Positions 44,843 through 56,800 are shown, counted from the first letter of the stretch. The stretch: 64,000 nucleotides of DNA from Neovahlkampfia damariscottae (GCA_016618085.1 JABLTG010000050.1:43015-107014), one strand, 5' to 3'. A program made the numbers and translations. The notes: generated by a model not told the origin, from the letters alone.

Positions 44843-47233
44843 TTATTGAGAATAAAATTGACTAATGACCAAAGGAACTAATGTTCTGAATATCGTTACT
44901 GCAGTTACCAGTAATGTGGCTCTGCCAAATAATGATCCAATTGTTAAAGGAACAACTGCTGCAAATTTGAATTGAAATAATTTCGTAGAAGTATAATTTT
45001 CAAATCTTCTCAATTGTTCAATAGTTTTCATCTTTTCTTTTTTTTGACCACCTCTGAAATTATCATTGATTTCAATTATTGAACTCTCAATGGTTTCATT
45101 GTATTTGAAAGAATAAAATGCAGAAATAATAGCATAAATGAGTAATAAGAAAAACGAAATTCCTCCGAATACGAAAAAGTACAAATAGCGTCCAATTCCT
45201 GCTGAAAATCTTGATCCAAATCCAAATATCTCCAGTAACAAACCAAACCCGACAGTACCCAAACAAAGCACAACACAAGGCACAATAAAGATATTTGCAA
45301 GATTTTGAGAATGAATCAAATCATTTTGAAAATCAAATAATTTTGCTGTATGTGTAACAAAATTGAATCTATTTTCAACAATATCATTTTTCATTTTATC
45401 AAAAAATGAAGTGATTTGAAGATAATAATGAATAAAATCCAAAAGAATAATCAAAACTGAATAATATGCTCCAATTCCTACAATTTGCCAATATAAAATG
45501 ACTGAAATTTCTCTAAAAGTTGACCAACCTCCTTTGATAATATCCCAATCACCACCATCCCATGCATTGAAAACGCCAATAATACAAACAACAACTGCTA
45601 TAATACCTAAAGAACCAATAATAATGAATACATTTGAAAAACGTGATCTCTTTTTGATGATAATACCAGATGAAAAAAATGTAAAACCAATTAAAAATAA
45701 ATAAGAACATAAAGGTGTGAATGGAACTAATTGATATTCTAAACTTGATGCAATAGCTTCAATTAACGCAATGGAATCATACTGAAATATTGGTGCAGCA
45801 GTATTAATAATAAAGAATGCAAATGATAATGAAAGCAAAGATGTTAAGACTAAAAAGTTATGAAATAGACGCCAAATTCTCGGAATTGATTTGGGATATG
45901 CCAATCCAACAGTTGAAAACATCCATGCAATAAATGTCGGCAATGGTCCATCATCATAAAGTTCACGTTTTTCTTTTTGTCGATCTTTGAACTTTTGAAG
46001 AAATCCTTTTTTTTTAACTGGTTTTCCATTTTGGATAATTTCTTCCTTTTTTTCTTCCTTTTCTTCTTCTTTCATTTCTTCTTTCAATTCTTCTTTGTTT
46101 TGTTCTTTTTTATTCTTTTTTTCATTTTTTTTGTAAAGGAATATTTCTCTGAATAATAAAAATAAACCCAATAGTATTGAGTCTACAAAAACAAATCCCA
46201 TTAATATAACACAAATCAGTTGTAATGTAGTTACAATGATCCTATGAGTATCTGCAGAAGCACCTAACAATTGAAAAAGTGGTTGTTCAGTTTTTTCCCA
46301 TTGTTTTGAATATACAATTTTGCACTTCCAATCTACACACTTATTTCCAACAAAAGTTGTTCCAGAAATTTCAAATCTTGATCTTTCGTCACCAAAAATG
46401 ATACTTCCTTGTTTTGTGACTTGATTATCGACAAAATACGAATTTTCAATCACTAAATCCGAAATTTTGAGAGCAGATACAAGAAATATTGCAGCTCCAT
46501 TGATACCTCTATTTTTTTCAACTTTAGTTTCCGTCAATCGCACCATTGTGGAAGACAAAAGGTAAATAGCTCCATCACCTCCTGATCCAGCACTATCACC
46601 AGTTAAATAAGGTGTATTTCCACCCATAAAGCTATTTGTAATATTAAAATTTGATCTTTTGTTATTTGTAAAAAAATTTTGGAGAATGTTGTCTTGTCTT
46701 AAAGCTGTATTGTTATGGATGTACAACTTTTCAAATAACAAATTTTCGGAAAGTGAAGAATATATAGCTGATCCAAATCTGGCCATGTTGTCTTGTAAGA
46801 CACAGTTCGTCATAACAACTTTTGTGGTAGTTTCAATTTTAATTAAACTTCCAACAGCAGGCATTTCCACTCTTCCAACTAAATCGAATCCAGAAATTGT
46901 AACATTCACTGAGTCTTTAATATAAAAAATATTTCTTTCAGTTGTCAACAGAGAACTACCAGTTTTGAATAAAATTGTGTCTTGTGGATTTTTTGAAATA
47001 CTTTCAATTGAAATATCAGTCCTGTTGTTTAAGATTATTTCAACATTATAATAACTACCAGCTGCCACCTTTATATTTAAATTGTTTCGTGAAAGTGAAA
47101 GTGCTTTGGTGAAAGTTTTGACAGGTGCCATTTCTGTTGTTCCAGAGTTTGTATCTGTTCCGTTTACTGCAATGAAAACATCCAGAGCTTGACAGTGATA
47201 AACAATCAGTATAAACAATACAACAATTTTCAT
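44843..47233 (-). CDS. Secreted beta-helix ectodomain fused to a multi-TM domain
   Basis: Intronless, 796 aa. A cleavable signal peptide (MKIVVLFILIVYHCQA) is followed by about 290 residues that read as a parallel beta-helix (pectate-lyase-like fold): VFIAVNGTDTNSGTTEMAPV, FTKALSLSRNNLNIKVAAG, repeated N-x-x-F/I-x-x-N turns, and DRSRFEISGTTFVGN. There is a hydrophobic segment near 330, a very Lys/Glu-rich cytosolic loop (about 370-425), and then about seven further TM helices to the end (for example IFQYDSIALIEAIASSLEYQ, LFLIGFTFFSSGIII). No catalytic residues are recognisable. A surface sensor or transporter role is possible. CCAAT sits 8 nt before the ATG. Confidence 0.75.
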   Translation of the reverse strand: MKIVVLFILIVYHCQALDVFIAVNGTDTNSGTTEMAPVKTFTKALSLSRNNLNIKVAAGSYYNVEIILNNRTDISIESISKNPQDTILFKTGSSLLTTERNIFYIKDSVNVTISGFDLVGRVEMPAVGSLIKIETTTKVVMTNCVLQDNMARFGSAIYSSLSENLLFEKLYIHNNTALRQDNILQNFFTNNKRSNFNITNSFMGGNTPYLTGDSAGSGGDGAIYLLSSTMVRLTETKVEKNRGINGAAIFLVSALKISDLVIENSYFVDNQVTKQGSIIFGDERSRFEISGTTFVGNKCVDWKCKIVYSKQWEKTEQPLFQLLGASADTHRIIVTTLQLICVILMGFVFVDSILLGLFLLFREIFLYKKNEKKNKKEQNKEELKEEMKEEEKEEKKEEIIQNGKPVKKKGFLQKFKDRQKEKRELYDDGPLPTFIAWMFSTVGLAYPKSIPRIWRLFHNFLVLTSLLSLSFAFFIINTAAPIFQYDSIALIEAIASSLEYQLVPFTPLCSYLFLIGFTFFSSGIIIKKRSRFSNVFIIIGSLGIIAVVVCIIGVFNAWDGGDWDIIKGGWSTFREISVILYWQIVGIGAYYSVLIILLDFIHYYLQITSFFDKMKNDIVENRFNFVTHTAKLFDFQNDLIHSQNLANIFIVPCVVLCLGTVGFGLLLEIFGFGSRFSAGIGRYLYFFVFGGISFFLLLIYAIISAFYSFKYNETIESSIIEINDNFRGGQKKEKMKTIEQLRRFENYTSTKLFQFKFAAVVPLTIGSLFGRATLLVTAVTIFRTLVPLVISQFYSQ

Positions 47234-47709
47234 TTTTCAGCCAATCAAAGTACCTTTGCACAGCAAATTCAACCAACGAATCAAAAAAGGAGAAGTTGTT
47301 TGGACTTTTTTGGACTGGAAAAATCGTTTTGGATTTGATTTTTCAGAACTTGAGCTTTGTAAGGTTTCTAGGCTTTTCAATTTTTAGACTCTACGTTCAT
47401 TTCAAACAAACACATTTTGAAAATGAAAATATTGTTCTATTGTAATTCTAAAAACGATAATTATCTAGATTTATTCTTTGAACCAATGTACTTTCCAAGA
47501 TTTTCCAATGATATGAATATTGTACAAACTCTTTGATCTTTGGTTTGATTTATCTTGATGTATTGCTTATTGGATTTTATCTTATTTTTCAAATTTATCG
47601 GTTTTGGAAAGGAATGCTTACAAAAAATGGTAAAACATGAACATTTTTTCATGAACTTAATGTTAATTCAGTTTTTGATTGGTCATTCATCTTGAGGTGA
47701 AGAGAAAAC
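47234..47709. other. Intergenic region without a recognisable gene
   Basis: 476 bp between divergently transcribed genes, much longer than usual here. It holds a CCAAT at 47241-47245 (leftward gene) and ATTGG at 47678-47682 (rightward BTB gene). I see no ORF of useful length, tRNA boxes, snoRNA C/D boxes or repeat. A non-coding RNA cannot be excluded. Confidence 0.6.
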
Positions 47710-49011
47710 ATGAAAATTTTTATTTGCAAATGGCCTGATTTTGACATTACTATTATCAGAGCTGAAAATATTCGTGAAGCAAAAGTGTTTTTGGATGAGT
47801 TTGGAGATCCTGGATCATGTATAATATCAGAATATGAAGGACCTATGGTTTTTGACTTCAGAGGACCAAATTTACTCAAAAAAAAAAGTTCACATGTTCC
47901 ATTCTTTATTGAAGGAGAAGAAGTATTATATAATGGAAGAGAAAATGAATACGTGAAACCTCAGAATAGTTTCTATTCAAAATATTTCAACAAAAATACT
48001 TTCAGTGATATAAAACTTTTAGTTGAAAAAAAAGAGATTCCTTCTCATAAAATAGTACTTTCACAATTCCCAAACTTTACTGAAGATATTTTAAATTGTG
48101 ACGAATTAGAAATTGATAATATTTCTTATGAACAATTTATGATTATTTTATACTTTATGTATCACAATCATCTTGATGGATTTCAAAAAACAAAAGAACA
48201 AGAAAAATATGAGTTTTGGTTGGATTGTTTTAAATTTGCTAAAAAATTAAAATTAACAAGACTTACTGATTTAATACAATTACAAATGGTTTATTTGTCA
48301 AAAGAAAGAATTTTCCAAAATAAGTATTTAATATTTTTTTTAAAAGTTTGAAGTTTGATTATCACTGTGAATGAAAATGAGGCAAAAGAACTCTTGAAAG
48401 TTGTTCATCTGAGTCAACCTTATGGTGCTATCAAATTTATTTATTTCGCTTTGGAAATGATTGCCTCATCATATGATGGAGATGTAGAAAAATTAGATTC
48501 AAAATATGGAGAAAAGATGAAATCTTATAAAACAGGATATACTTCAATTTGGAATGAAAAAGCGATTCAAGAAATGAAAGAAATTTATCCTTTTAATTTT
48601 AGATTGAATCATAGAGGTGGTGATTCATCTGTTCCAAGAAAAATGTGGGAAAAAATTCAACTTCAATTAATCCCTGATTTACATAAATCATTGTGGGCAG
48701 GGAATCAAGATTTTGAAAGAGTTATTGATGAAGAAAAATGGAAAAATAAAGTGAAAGAAGATATTTTAGCTGAAGAAAAGAAGTCATTAGAAATGTTAGA
48801 AGCTAAAAAAAAGTCATTAATAGATCAAAATCCTAATCTTTTTGCAGCAATGAATATTTTTGGTTTGACTGATCCAATTTATGATTTAGATCATTCATTG
48901 CCTTCAATTTTTAATGAAGAAGTACCTGAATATCCAGAAGTTTTTGAAAAATTGAAAAAGAGAAAAAAAGAAGTGAACGAAACCAAAAATAAAAAGACCA
49001 AAAATAAATAA
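47710..49011 (+). CDS. BTB/POZ-domain protein
   Basis: Two exons (47710-48323, 48354-49011) give 423 aa. After a beta-rich N-terminal region of about 90 residues, a BTB/POZ domain spans about 95-205 (NTFSDIKLLVEKKEIPSHKI, then the LDGF..AKKLKLTRL helices). A BACK-like helical part and a Lys/Glu-rich coiled region follow, ending in a basic, probably nuclear-localising tail (KKRKKEVNETKNKKTKNK). The domain mediates dimerisation and often recruits substrates to Cullin-3 ligases; no kelch or MATH domain is present. The 30-nt intron joins FQN to NLIITVNENE. Role otherwise unknown. Confidence 0.8.
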
Positions 49012-49039
49012 TATTCCGCCAATCAATTGTTTTTTTTGG

Positions 49040-49969
49040 ATGAGGATGAAAGTGTTGTTCTTTTTGAGTTTTTTTTTACTGATATTTGGAAAAAGTTTCA
49101 ATTCATATGAACACTTGAAAATGAGAATCAGTAATACAATAAAAAAAGGTATAATTCCAACAAATCCAACAGACAATCAAGTTTTGGATTGGAAGGAAAT
49201 TGTTTCAAAAATGTTGAATAATTCAAATTCATGTGAAAGTATTAATTTAAATTCACTTCAAAAATATTATAAAATTCATTCTTTAGAAAACAAATTTTGT
49301 GTTTTAGAAACTAAATTATCTGATTCTAAACAACAATGGGGTACTTTCATTGTTAAAATGAATCATGAAGATAAAAAATTTGTTCACTTTCAATGTCCAC
49401 ATCCTATAACTGATGGATATGTTCTAGAACAAAGCTTTAGGGTATTCAAAAAAGTGATAAAATCAAAATCATTATTAATTTCAGGTACAATGAGAAATGT
49501 CAGTTTATCAGAAAAGAATGATTGTCAGAAATATTTGAAATATGATAAAGCTCATAATGATGAATTTTTGTTTCAAAAAACTACAGAAATGATTTCCAAA
49601 GATGATATTCTCTTTCAATTTCATGGAATGGCTGAAACAACATGTAAAGAAGATGTATTCATCAGTAACGGTTTTAAGTATTGGAATAAGACAGAAATAT
49701 CGATTGGTGATAAAAATATGTTGAAATTAACTTCAATTTCTCGATCAATCTCGAAAGATTGGAATATTCAAAATTCAAAAACCAGTGAATGTCGTTTAGT
49801 GGGAGCATCAAACGTACAAGGAAGATTACATAATGGAGTAAATCCCAAAAAAGTTTGCAAAGAAAATCCAAAATTACCTTTTGGGAATTTTATTCATATT
49901 GAACAAAAGATTAAAGCAAGGGATGATTCAAGGAGATGGATTGAAATTTTGAATAAAATGTGGTTCTAA
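49040..49969 (+). CDS. Secreted protein of an HP-x2-D / G-x2-RN family (hydrolase-like)
   Basis: A single 309-aa exon with a signal peptide (MRMKVLFFLSFFLLIFG). The conserved-looking core FVHFQCPHPITDGYVLEQSF plus LLISGTMRN, followed by FQFHGMA and a late VGASNVQGRLHNG, resembles secreted bacterial and protist proteins with an HPLAD..T motif and a GAHR-type motif. I recall these only as uncharacterised. The His/Asp positions would suit a metal-dependent amidohydrolase-like active site, which is inference. Several Cys residues suggest disulfides. CCAAT lies at 49019-49023, 17-21 nt before the ATG. Confidence 0.65.
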   Translation: MRMKVLFFLSFFLLIFGKSFNSYEHLKMRISNTIKKGIIPTNPTDNQVLDWKEIVSKMLNNSNSCESINLNSLQKYYKIHSLENKFCVLETKLSDSKQQWGTFIVKMNHEDKKFVHFQCPHPITDGYVLEQSFRVFKKVIKSKSLLISGTMRNVSLSEKNDCQKYLKYDKAHNDEFLFQKTTEMISKDDILFQFHGMAETTCKEDVFISNGFKYWNKTEISIGDKNMLKLTSISRSISKDWNIQNSKTSECRLVGASNVQGRLHNGVNPKKVCKENPKLPFGNFIHIEQKIKARDDSRRWIEILNKMWF

Positions 49970-50029
49970 TGTATTGAAAATTCTAAATTAAATGTCCTTT
50001 GAATCCAACCAATCAACAACAAATTCTCT

Positions 50030-50239
50030 ATGATCGATCAATTTCAATACGAAAATTCAAGCATGTATCCAGAATCGAAAGGGGCAAAAAATGAAGAAAC
50101 TGAAAGCTCAAAAGATGTTGAAGATATTTTTGAAGAAATGACGGAAATGGTAGAATTTGCAAGTTCACCAATAGTTGAAATTGGTGTTTTTGTATCAACT
50201 TACTTTGTAGTATTGACAATTATTTTAAATTGTTTTTGA
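50030..50239 (+). CDS. Small tail-anchored membrane protein
   Basis: 69 aa. The N-terminal 45 residues are acidic and Ser/Glu-rich (ESSKDVEDIFEEMTEMVEF). The C-terminal 22 residues are one hydrophobic helix (VFVSTYFVVLTIILNCF) with almost nothing after it, which fits a tail-anchored protein. No homologue is recognised. Reality as a gene is supported by CCAATCAAC at 50009-50017, the same spacing (17-21 nt) seen at the preceding gene, and by its isolation in its own frame. Confidence 0.6.
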   Translation: MIDQFQYENSSMYPESKGAKNEETESSKDVEDIFEEMTEMVEFASSPIVEIGVFVSTYFVVLTIILNCF

Positions 50240-50259
50240 TGAATAAAATTTTTAATGAT

Positions 50260-53200
50260 TTAATTTTTAACATCTACACAATCATCTACACCCAAATCCA
50301 TCAATATCTCAGATAATTCTTGTTCTTCTTGTATTTTTGGATCAATTGGTTCTATTGGTTTTTCAGTCTCTTCTGTTGAAAAAGAAAAATCAGTTTCAAA
50401 TTGATTAAAAACAGGTTTTTCTCTTCTTGATGTTTTAGGAGCTCTTTGAGATTTCTTTGGAACAATTTCAGTTTCTTCCTCTTTTGCGTCAGATGAAGAA
50501 AAGTCAAGTGAAAAATTTGTATCAAATTGATTGAATACTGGTTTTTCTCTTTTTGTTGATTTTCTTCTTGAAGATTTTGATTCTTGTTTTGGATTAACTT
50601 TTGGTATTTCTTCTTTTGAATCTATTTCATCAACTGAGCCTTTCAAATTTTTTTTTAGTATTTCAACATCTTGGGTTGTTTCGGTTTCTTCTGTTGTTGA
50701 AAGTGAAAAACCAGATTCAAATTGATTGAAAACAGGTTTTTCTCTTCTTGACTGTTTTCTAGGAGCTCTTTGAGTGTTCTTAGAGACTGAATCTACAGTT
50801 TCTTGTTCTTCTTCTTTTGTAGGTGACAAATCAAGTGAAAATTTTGGTTCGAATTGATTAAATACTGGTTTCTCTCTTCTTGACTGTTTTCTAGGAGGTT
50901 TATTTTTAACTTGAGGTAAATCATGTAAACTTTTTGACAGTTCACTTGCTGGTTTTGAAAGTGGAACTTCTTCTTCTTCCAATTTTGGTAATTCATTAAA
51001 TCTAGATTTTGTTTTTTCTTTTGATTTTTTTGCTTTTTCAAAAATGAGATTTAAATTTGATGTTGGTTTTTTTTCAACGTATGGTACATTTTTGTCAACT
51101 TTTGGTTGCTCCTTTTCCTGTTTTTCTTTCATTTTTTGTTCTGCTAATTTATGGAATGGATTTTCCTCTTTTTCTTTCATTTTTTGTTCTGCTAACACAT
51201 GAAATGGATTCACTTCTGTTTTTTCTTTCATTTTTTGTTCAGCCAATTTATGGAATGGATTTTCATCTTTTTCTTTCATTTTTTGTTCTGCTAATTTCTG
51301 GAATGGATTTTCACCTGGATTTACTTCTATTGAAACAGCTGTTTTTGCTTTCAACCTTGCACTTAATAATCCAGATGAAAAATTTTCTTCAACTTTTCTT
51401 TTGCCTCTTGAACTTAATAATCCAGAAGAAGGAATATTTTCATGAGTCTTTTTTTTTTCAAGAGATGAGCTGACCATTGAAAGAAAGTCCATTTCTTCAT
51501 CTTCTTCATCTTCTTCTTCAACTTTCTTTTTTTTTCCTCTTGCTGTTAATAATCCGATCAATGACTTTGATTCTTTTTCTTTTTCTGGTTTTGCACTTAA
51601 CATTGACATGAAATCCATTGGTTCATCTTCTTCAACTTCTTCTTCTTTCTTTTTTCCTCTTGCTGTCAATAAATTCAAGATACTTTTTGGTACTTCTTCT
51701 TGTTTTGATGATTTTCTTGATGTATTTGGACTTGACCTGAAAAATTTCATTACATTACTCGCAGAACGTGTATTTTCTAATTTCATTTCTCCTTTTGATT
51801 TCTTTTTTTCTCCTGTACTTCCTGAGTCATCAAAGTTTATACTTTTATCGCTTGACGTCTTTTTTATCGATTTTTCATTTGTACTTTTTGTCGTTGGTGA
51901 ATTTGGTTGTGATTTACGATTTTTAAACAAAGCACTGAATGATGGACGTTTCTTGTTAATTTCGAATTTGGATGGTGTATCAACTAAACTTCCATTTCTT
52001 TGTTCTTTTTTAAAATTAAAATATTTTTTGTTTGAGTTTTCAACTTTTGTTTCTTCAACTTCTTCCAATTTTGGTGATAAAACAGGTTCAACTTCAACTT
52101 CATCCAATTGAGGTTCTTCTAATTTTGATTCAACTTGTTTCTCAAATTTTCTACTCTCTTCCTTTGATCCAGCAAGAGAACCCATGGTAGATGAAGGTAA
52201 AGAAGAACTTCTTTTATCCATTAAATCAGACATTGAAATATATAAACTATCTGTACTTTCATCACCTTCACTTGTTTCAGAAGTCTTCTCTTCTGACAGT
52301 ATACATCTAGGAGTTGTATTTGGATCCTTATTGTCTTCACTTGTTGCATCTTCTGCGTCATCTAATAAAAAAATATCAGGTTGTTTTGAATTTGTTTTTG
52401 AATTTCCACCCATCATATCTTCAAAAAAGTCAGCTTTTCCACCTCTTCTTTTATTTTTTAAACCAACAAATTCTGTTATTTTTTCAAGTTCATGTAATTC
52501 ATCTTCGTTAACAATTTCTGAAAAGTTTCTAGGTGAAGAAATGTTAGAAGTGAATGAAGCAGTTTTTAAATTTGAAAATGAACTTTTTTTTGAGTTTTGG
52601 TCAATTGTAAGTTTTTCTTCTTCTTTATCTTCTTTCATTTCAAAAGTTGTCAATTTTGAAGTAACAAAGTTTGATGAATTTAAACCACGTTTTGGTTTTG
52701 AAGGTTTTAAAAATGAAGGTGTTGGTGTTGGTGAACCTTTTGGAGTGAGTGATTCTTCTTTAGGTGATTTTGGACTTAAACTTCCTTCACTACTAGGTGG
52801 ACTAAACCTACCTTCACTTCCTGGTGATGCTAGTGGTGAAGCTGTGCGACCTGCTGAAGTTTTTCTTGAAATTTGAATTTTTGCCAACAGCTGAACAGAC
52901 GGTCTTCTTTTATTATTATGTTCGATCATTAACTTGTCTTTTTTCTTTTTACCAAAAAAATCACCTATAGCTTCAACAACTGAACCTCTTCTTTCTTCTT
53001 GTCTCGAATTTTCTTTTACTTTTTCAACTACTTCATTGTTTCGTTTGTTACAAAATCTCATTACTGTATCATTCATTAAAAATTCAATAGTTTTTTGTAT
53101 TTTATCAAAAAGGTCAACTGGTGAACCTTCTTCCATGATACTCTTTACTTCTTGAATTTGTGCTTGATTTATATTCAGTTCAAATAAAGAATCTTCTGTC

Positions 53201-53421
53201 ATGAATTCTTCAATAATTTTATCTGCCTTTTCTCTCCGCGAATTTTCTTTTGAAGTTGCTTTATATTCGTTACATTTTTCCAAAAAAATAAAATTCTCCA
53301 CAGACCTTGAAAATTTTAAAATACAAAAAATTGTTTACAGTTCTTTCATACAGAAGCACCGAAAAGCAGATTTTAATTCTTCATTTTCAAGTATTTCATG
53401 TAGAGACAAATCCTTTTCCAT
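50260..53421 (-). CDS. RGS-domain protein with long disordered, motif-repeat tail
   Basis: Two exons (53339-53421, 50260-53305) give 1042 aa. The short first exon completes an N-terminal RGS domain (about 1-120): LHEILENEELKSAF, LSVENFIFLEKCNEY, ELNINQAQIQEV, LFDKIQKTIEFLMNDTVMRF. It should act as a G-alpha GTPase activator. The remaining ~900 residues are disordered (Ser, Lys, Glu, Pro-rich) and carry three families of linear repeats: LLTARGKKK-type (four), NPFHKLAEQKMKEK-type (four, contiguous) and RREKPVFNQFE-type (four). The protein looks like a scaffold with several docking sites. Without exon 1 the RGS would lack its first helix. Minus-strand CCAAT lies at 53451-53455. Confidence 0.83.
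50358..50910 (-). repeat. Four RREKPVFNQF(E/D)xxFS coding repeats
   Basis: Four copies in the C-terminal tail of the RGS protein, each preceded by a basic S/T-rich stretch and followed by an acidic spacer. The ten-residue core is almost invariant while the spacers differ, which suggests a selected docking motif, not recent slippage. Confidence 0.8.
51110..51325 (-). repeat. Four tandem NPF(H/Q)xLAEQKMKEK coding repeats
   Basis: Contiguous units of about 17-19 residues within the RGS protein. Each begins with NPF, the core of EH-domain ligands, so endocytic adaptors are candidate partners. The EH link is inference from the tripeptide. Confidence 0.75.
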
Positions 53422-53812
53422 TCTCAAACTTCAGAAATAAAATGTTATTGATTGGTCATTTACAAAACTTCTATTATTAGAAGTTTGATTCTCCAAAAAA
53501 AATTGGTATCCTAAAAATGGGAATGTCTATTCTTTAAAAAAGCGAAAAATTTTCTGGAAAATTGAAAGTATTAACAATAGCAACAAAAATATCCAAAAAC
53601 AATGGTGAAGATTTGACATGAATCTAGTAAAATACCAATTTGAACTTGAAGGAGTGTTTCGCTGAAAATCAAGTGAAATTCTCTAATTTATCTTCTCTTC
53701 CATTCACGAAACTCAGAAATATGTAACCACGAACATTCGATTTTTTTCTCCAATCAAAGTTGTCCATTTTTCATTTTGTTGTTTGAAAACGTTGTAATTT
53801 TTATAGTTGAAC
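53422..53812. other. Divergent intergenic region of RGS gene and SAC3
   Basis: 391 bp. ATTGG at 53451-53455 belongs to the leftward RGS gene and CCAATCAAAG at 53750-53759 to the rightward SAC3 gene. No additional ORF or RNA gene is recognisable between them. Confidence 0.6.
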
Positions 53813-56800
53813 ATGTTTGGACAACCTTCATTCAATTTTCAAACACCAAATCAACAAAGTGGTTCCACTAATTTTAATGAAACTTCACGAGGCAGAGGTG
53901 GAAGAGGAACAAGAGGTCGAGGAAGAGGCACGAGAGGTGGAAGAGGACGTGGAAGAGGAACTTCAATTCAAAGTGAAAATCTTCCAAAGTTTCAATTTAC
54001 ACCTCCACAACAAAGCAAACCTGGAATGTTTAATTTTTCTGCGGAAGCACCTTCATTCACTCCACCTTCATTTTCACCTCCACAGTTCAATCAACAGCAA
54101 GGAAAGAATAATAAAAAAAAAAACAAAAAAATTCAACAGAAACAAGTTACAGATGAACCAACTTTTGATTTTCACAAACCACAAACAGTCCAGAGTCATC
54201 AGAAACAGAAATTTGTTCAGAAAGATGGTCCAATGTTTGATTTTCAAAAACCAAAACCTAGAAAAAATACAGGATTTAATCTTGATGCTCCTACTTTTTC
54301 TTTTACTCCACCAAGTGAACAAGAAAATATTCAAAAAAAAAAAATTCAAAAACAAAAAAAACCAAAACAAGAAAATACTCATCAACCACAACAAGAGTAT
54401 CAACAACATGAAATCTATCATCCAAATCATCAAAATACTCAACAATTTCACACAATTCCGGAACAAAAAACTGAATACAAACCAAAAAAAGAATTTAAAA
54501 AAGAACATCCAAAATTTGAAAAGAAAAAACCAAAAGTTTATCAAGAAGAAGATGAAGTTGTTCAAGTTAAAAATCAGAAAACAAAATATGAAGGAAAACC
54601 AAAATATCAAAAATCAAAATTTGACGGCAAAACGAAAACAGACGTCGTTGAAGCACATAAAAAAACAGACAAGTTTCAAAAACAAAAGGTTGCCACTCAA
54701 GCATCTGGTGCACCAACAAAACCAACTTTTCAAAACAAAGTTTGGACAAGACCTGGATTGATAAAAGAAGAAGCGAAAAAAGAAGAAAAACCAAAGTCTG
54801 CTCTTGATAGAATTAAAAAGAAAGTACCTGCTAAACCAATACCAAAAATGACTCATACAATTGAAGAAGAACAAGAGGAAGAGGAAGAACAAGAATATGA
54901 AGAAGAAGAAGAACAAGAAGAACAAGAAGAACAAGAAGTTGAATATTCTGAAGAAGAGGAAGAGGAAGAACAAGAATATGAAGAAGAGGAAGAGGAAGAA
55001 CAAGAAGAGAATGAATCTGAAGAAGAAGATGTTATCATTTCCAATCGACCAACATTTGAAAAAAAAGAAATGAAAAAGGTTACTCAACCAAAACCTATAT
55101 CAACACAAATTTTGGATGAATCAGGTCCAATTGTTGGTATTTGCCCTTATATGTGCCCTCAACAAGAAATCATTGACAGAGAAGTACAAAAAGATTTGAG
55201 TATATTTGAAATGACTCCAGAATCGATAATAAGAAAGAGAGGTGGTCCACCAGCCAAAGCAAATCCAGATTGGTGTGTTAAAAAATATACTAGATCTGCA
55301 GCTGGTGAAGATACTCCTCTTCCAGAGAATGTTAGACCTCCAAAAGTTCTTCATACAACTTTAGATTATTTGGTTTCAAAAGTATTAGATAGAAGTGATT
55401 TTCCATTTCCAGAAATTTATAATTTCGTTAGAGATAGATGCAGAGCAATTATAAAAGATTTAACATATCAAAATATAAGAGATGAAAATTCTGTTAAATT
55501 ACATGAAAGAATTGCAAGGTTTCATATTGTCAGTTATCATCAACTCTGTGATCATCCAATTGATGAATTTAATCCACAACAAAATTTTGAATTACTAAAC
55601 AAATGGTTGAAGTCTCTGAGAGAAATGTATCATGACTTGAAAGAACAAGGAATTACTTGCCCAAATGAACCTGAATTCACAGCTTTTTTTATTTTATCAC
55701 GTTTAGATAGTCATGAATCAGCAAAAGATCTGAGTTCACTCTCACCAGAATTATTATCAACAACAGAAATTCAATTTGCAATTGATGTTTTGATTGCATT
55801 TACTACATCAAATTTTTACAAATTTTTTAAATTATTAGAAAAAGCTAGTTATTTAAATGCATGTTTAATGCATTCATTTTTTACTCCAATGAGACAAAAG
55901 GCATTAGAAATTATGAATCGTTCATTTGGAACAAAAAATAGCAATAATATTTATCCTATAGAAGATGTAGTTAATTTATTGGCATTTGAAAATGTTAAAG
56001 AAGCAATTAAATTCTGCAAACATTATGGAATTTCATGTACTGATGAAGAAATTATTTTTAAAAAAACTCATATGATCACACCAACATCAAAAATTTTATC
56101 TGCTCATAATACAAGAATCATTGAAAACAAAGCTATTTCATCCAAATTTTCACAAATTGTGAATGGTAAAAAAATCAGAAAAATTCCACTTTCAAAGGAT
56201 ATTAGCATTAGTATTCCAAAAGAAGGTATTTTTTCACCAAAATTATCACCTACTCCTTTTACACCTTTAAAATCACCTGTAAAAGTTGTTAAAAAATCAT
56301 CTCCTCCTTCACAAATAAGTGAAAAGAGTATATCACCCGAAAGTGAAGTTGTTGCACCAGAAACACCAATTCGTCGTTTATCAATTCAATCACCCTCTTT
56401 TGGATTTGATTCAAAACCAACAGGGTTTGGAGAAGAATTGAAATTACCAACACCATCAAAATTTAATATTTCAATTGATGAAACTCCAATTAAAAAAGTT
56501 TATGAAGAACCAATATCAATTGGAAATACACCTTACACTGTTGAAAGTAAAAAAGATTTAAAATTTGGACATACTTTGGATCATATTTTATCTGGAATTC
56601 CAATGAGAGATATTAAACCAAATCAACAACCAATTACTATTCCAGAGGAATTATCACCAATTAGAAAAGAACCAGAAATTGAAGAAATTGAAGAAATTTC
56701 ACCTGTTCTGGATAAATATGAATTTATTACTAGAATGAAAGAAACAATGGCAAGAGGATGGTTAATAAAATGGAGAGAAGCAGTTGTATTTAAAAAATTG

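Noticed and set aside
51608-52876. Long plus-strand ORFs inside the RGS-protein gene
   Set aside because: They are shadows of Ser/Lys/Glu-rich repeats read antisense, with Phe/Ser-rich low-complexity translation and no domain.
54074-55087. Long minus-strand ORFs inside SAC3
   Set aside because: Phe/Leu/Ser runs produced by antisense of Lys/Gln/Glu-rich coding sequence, and no start context.
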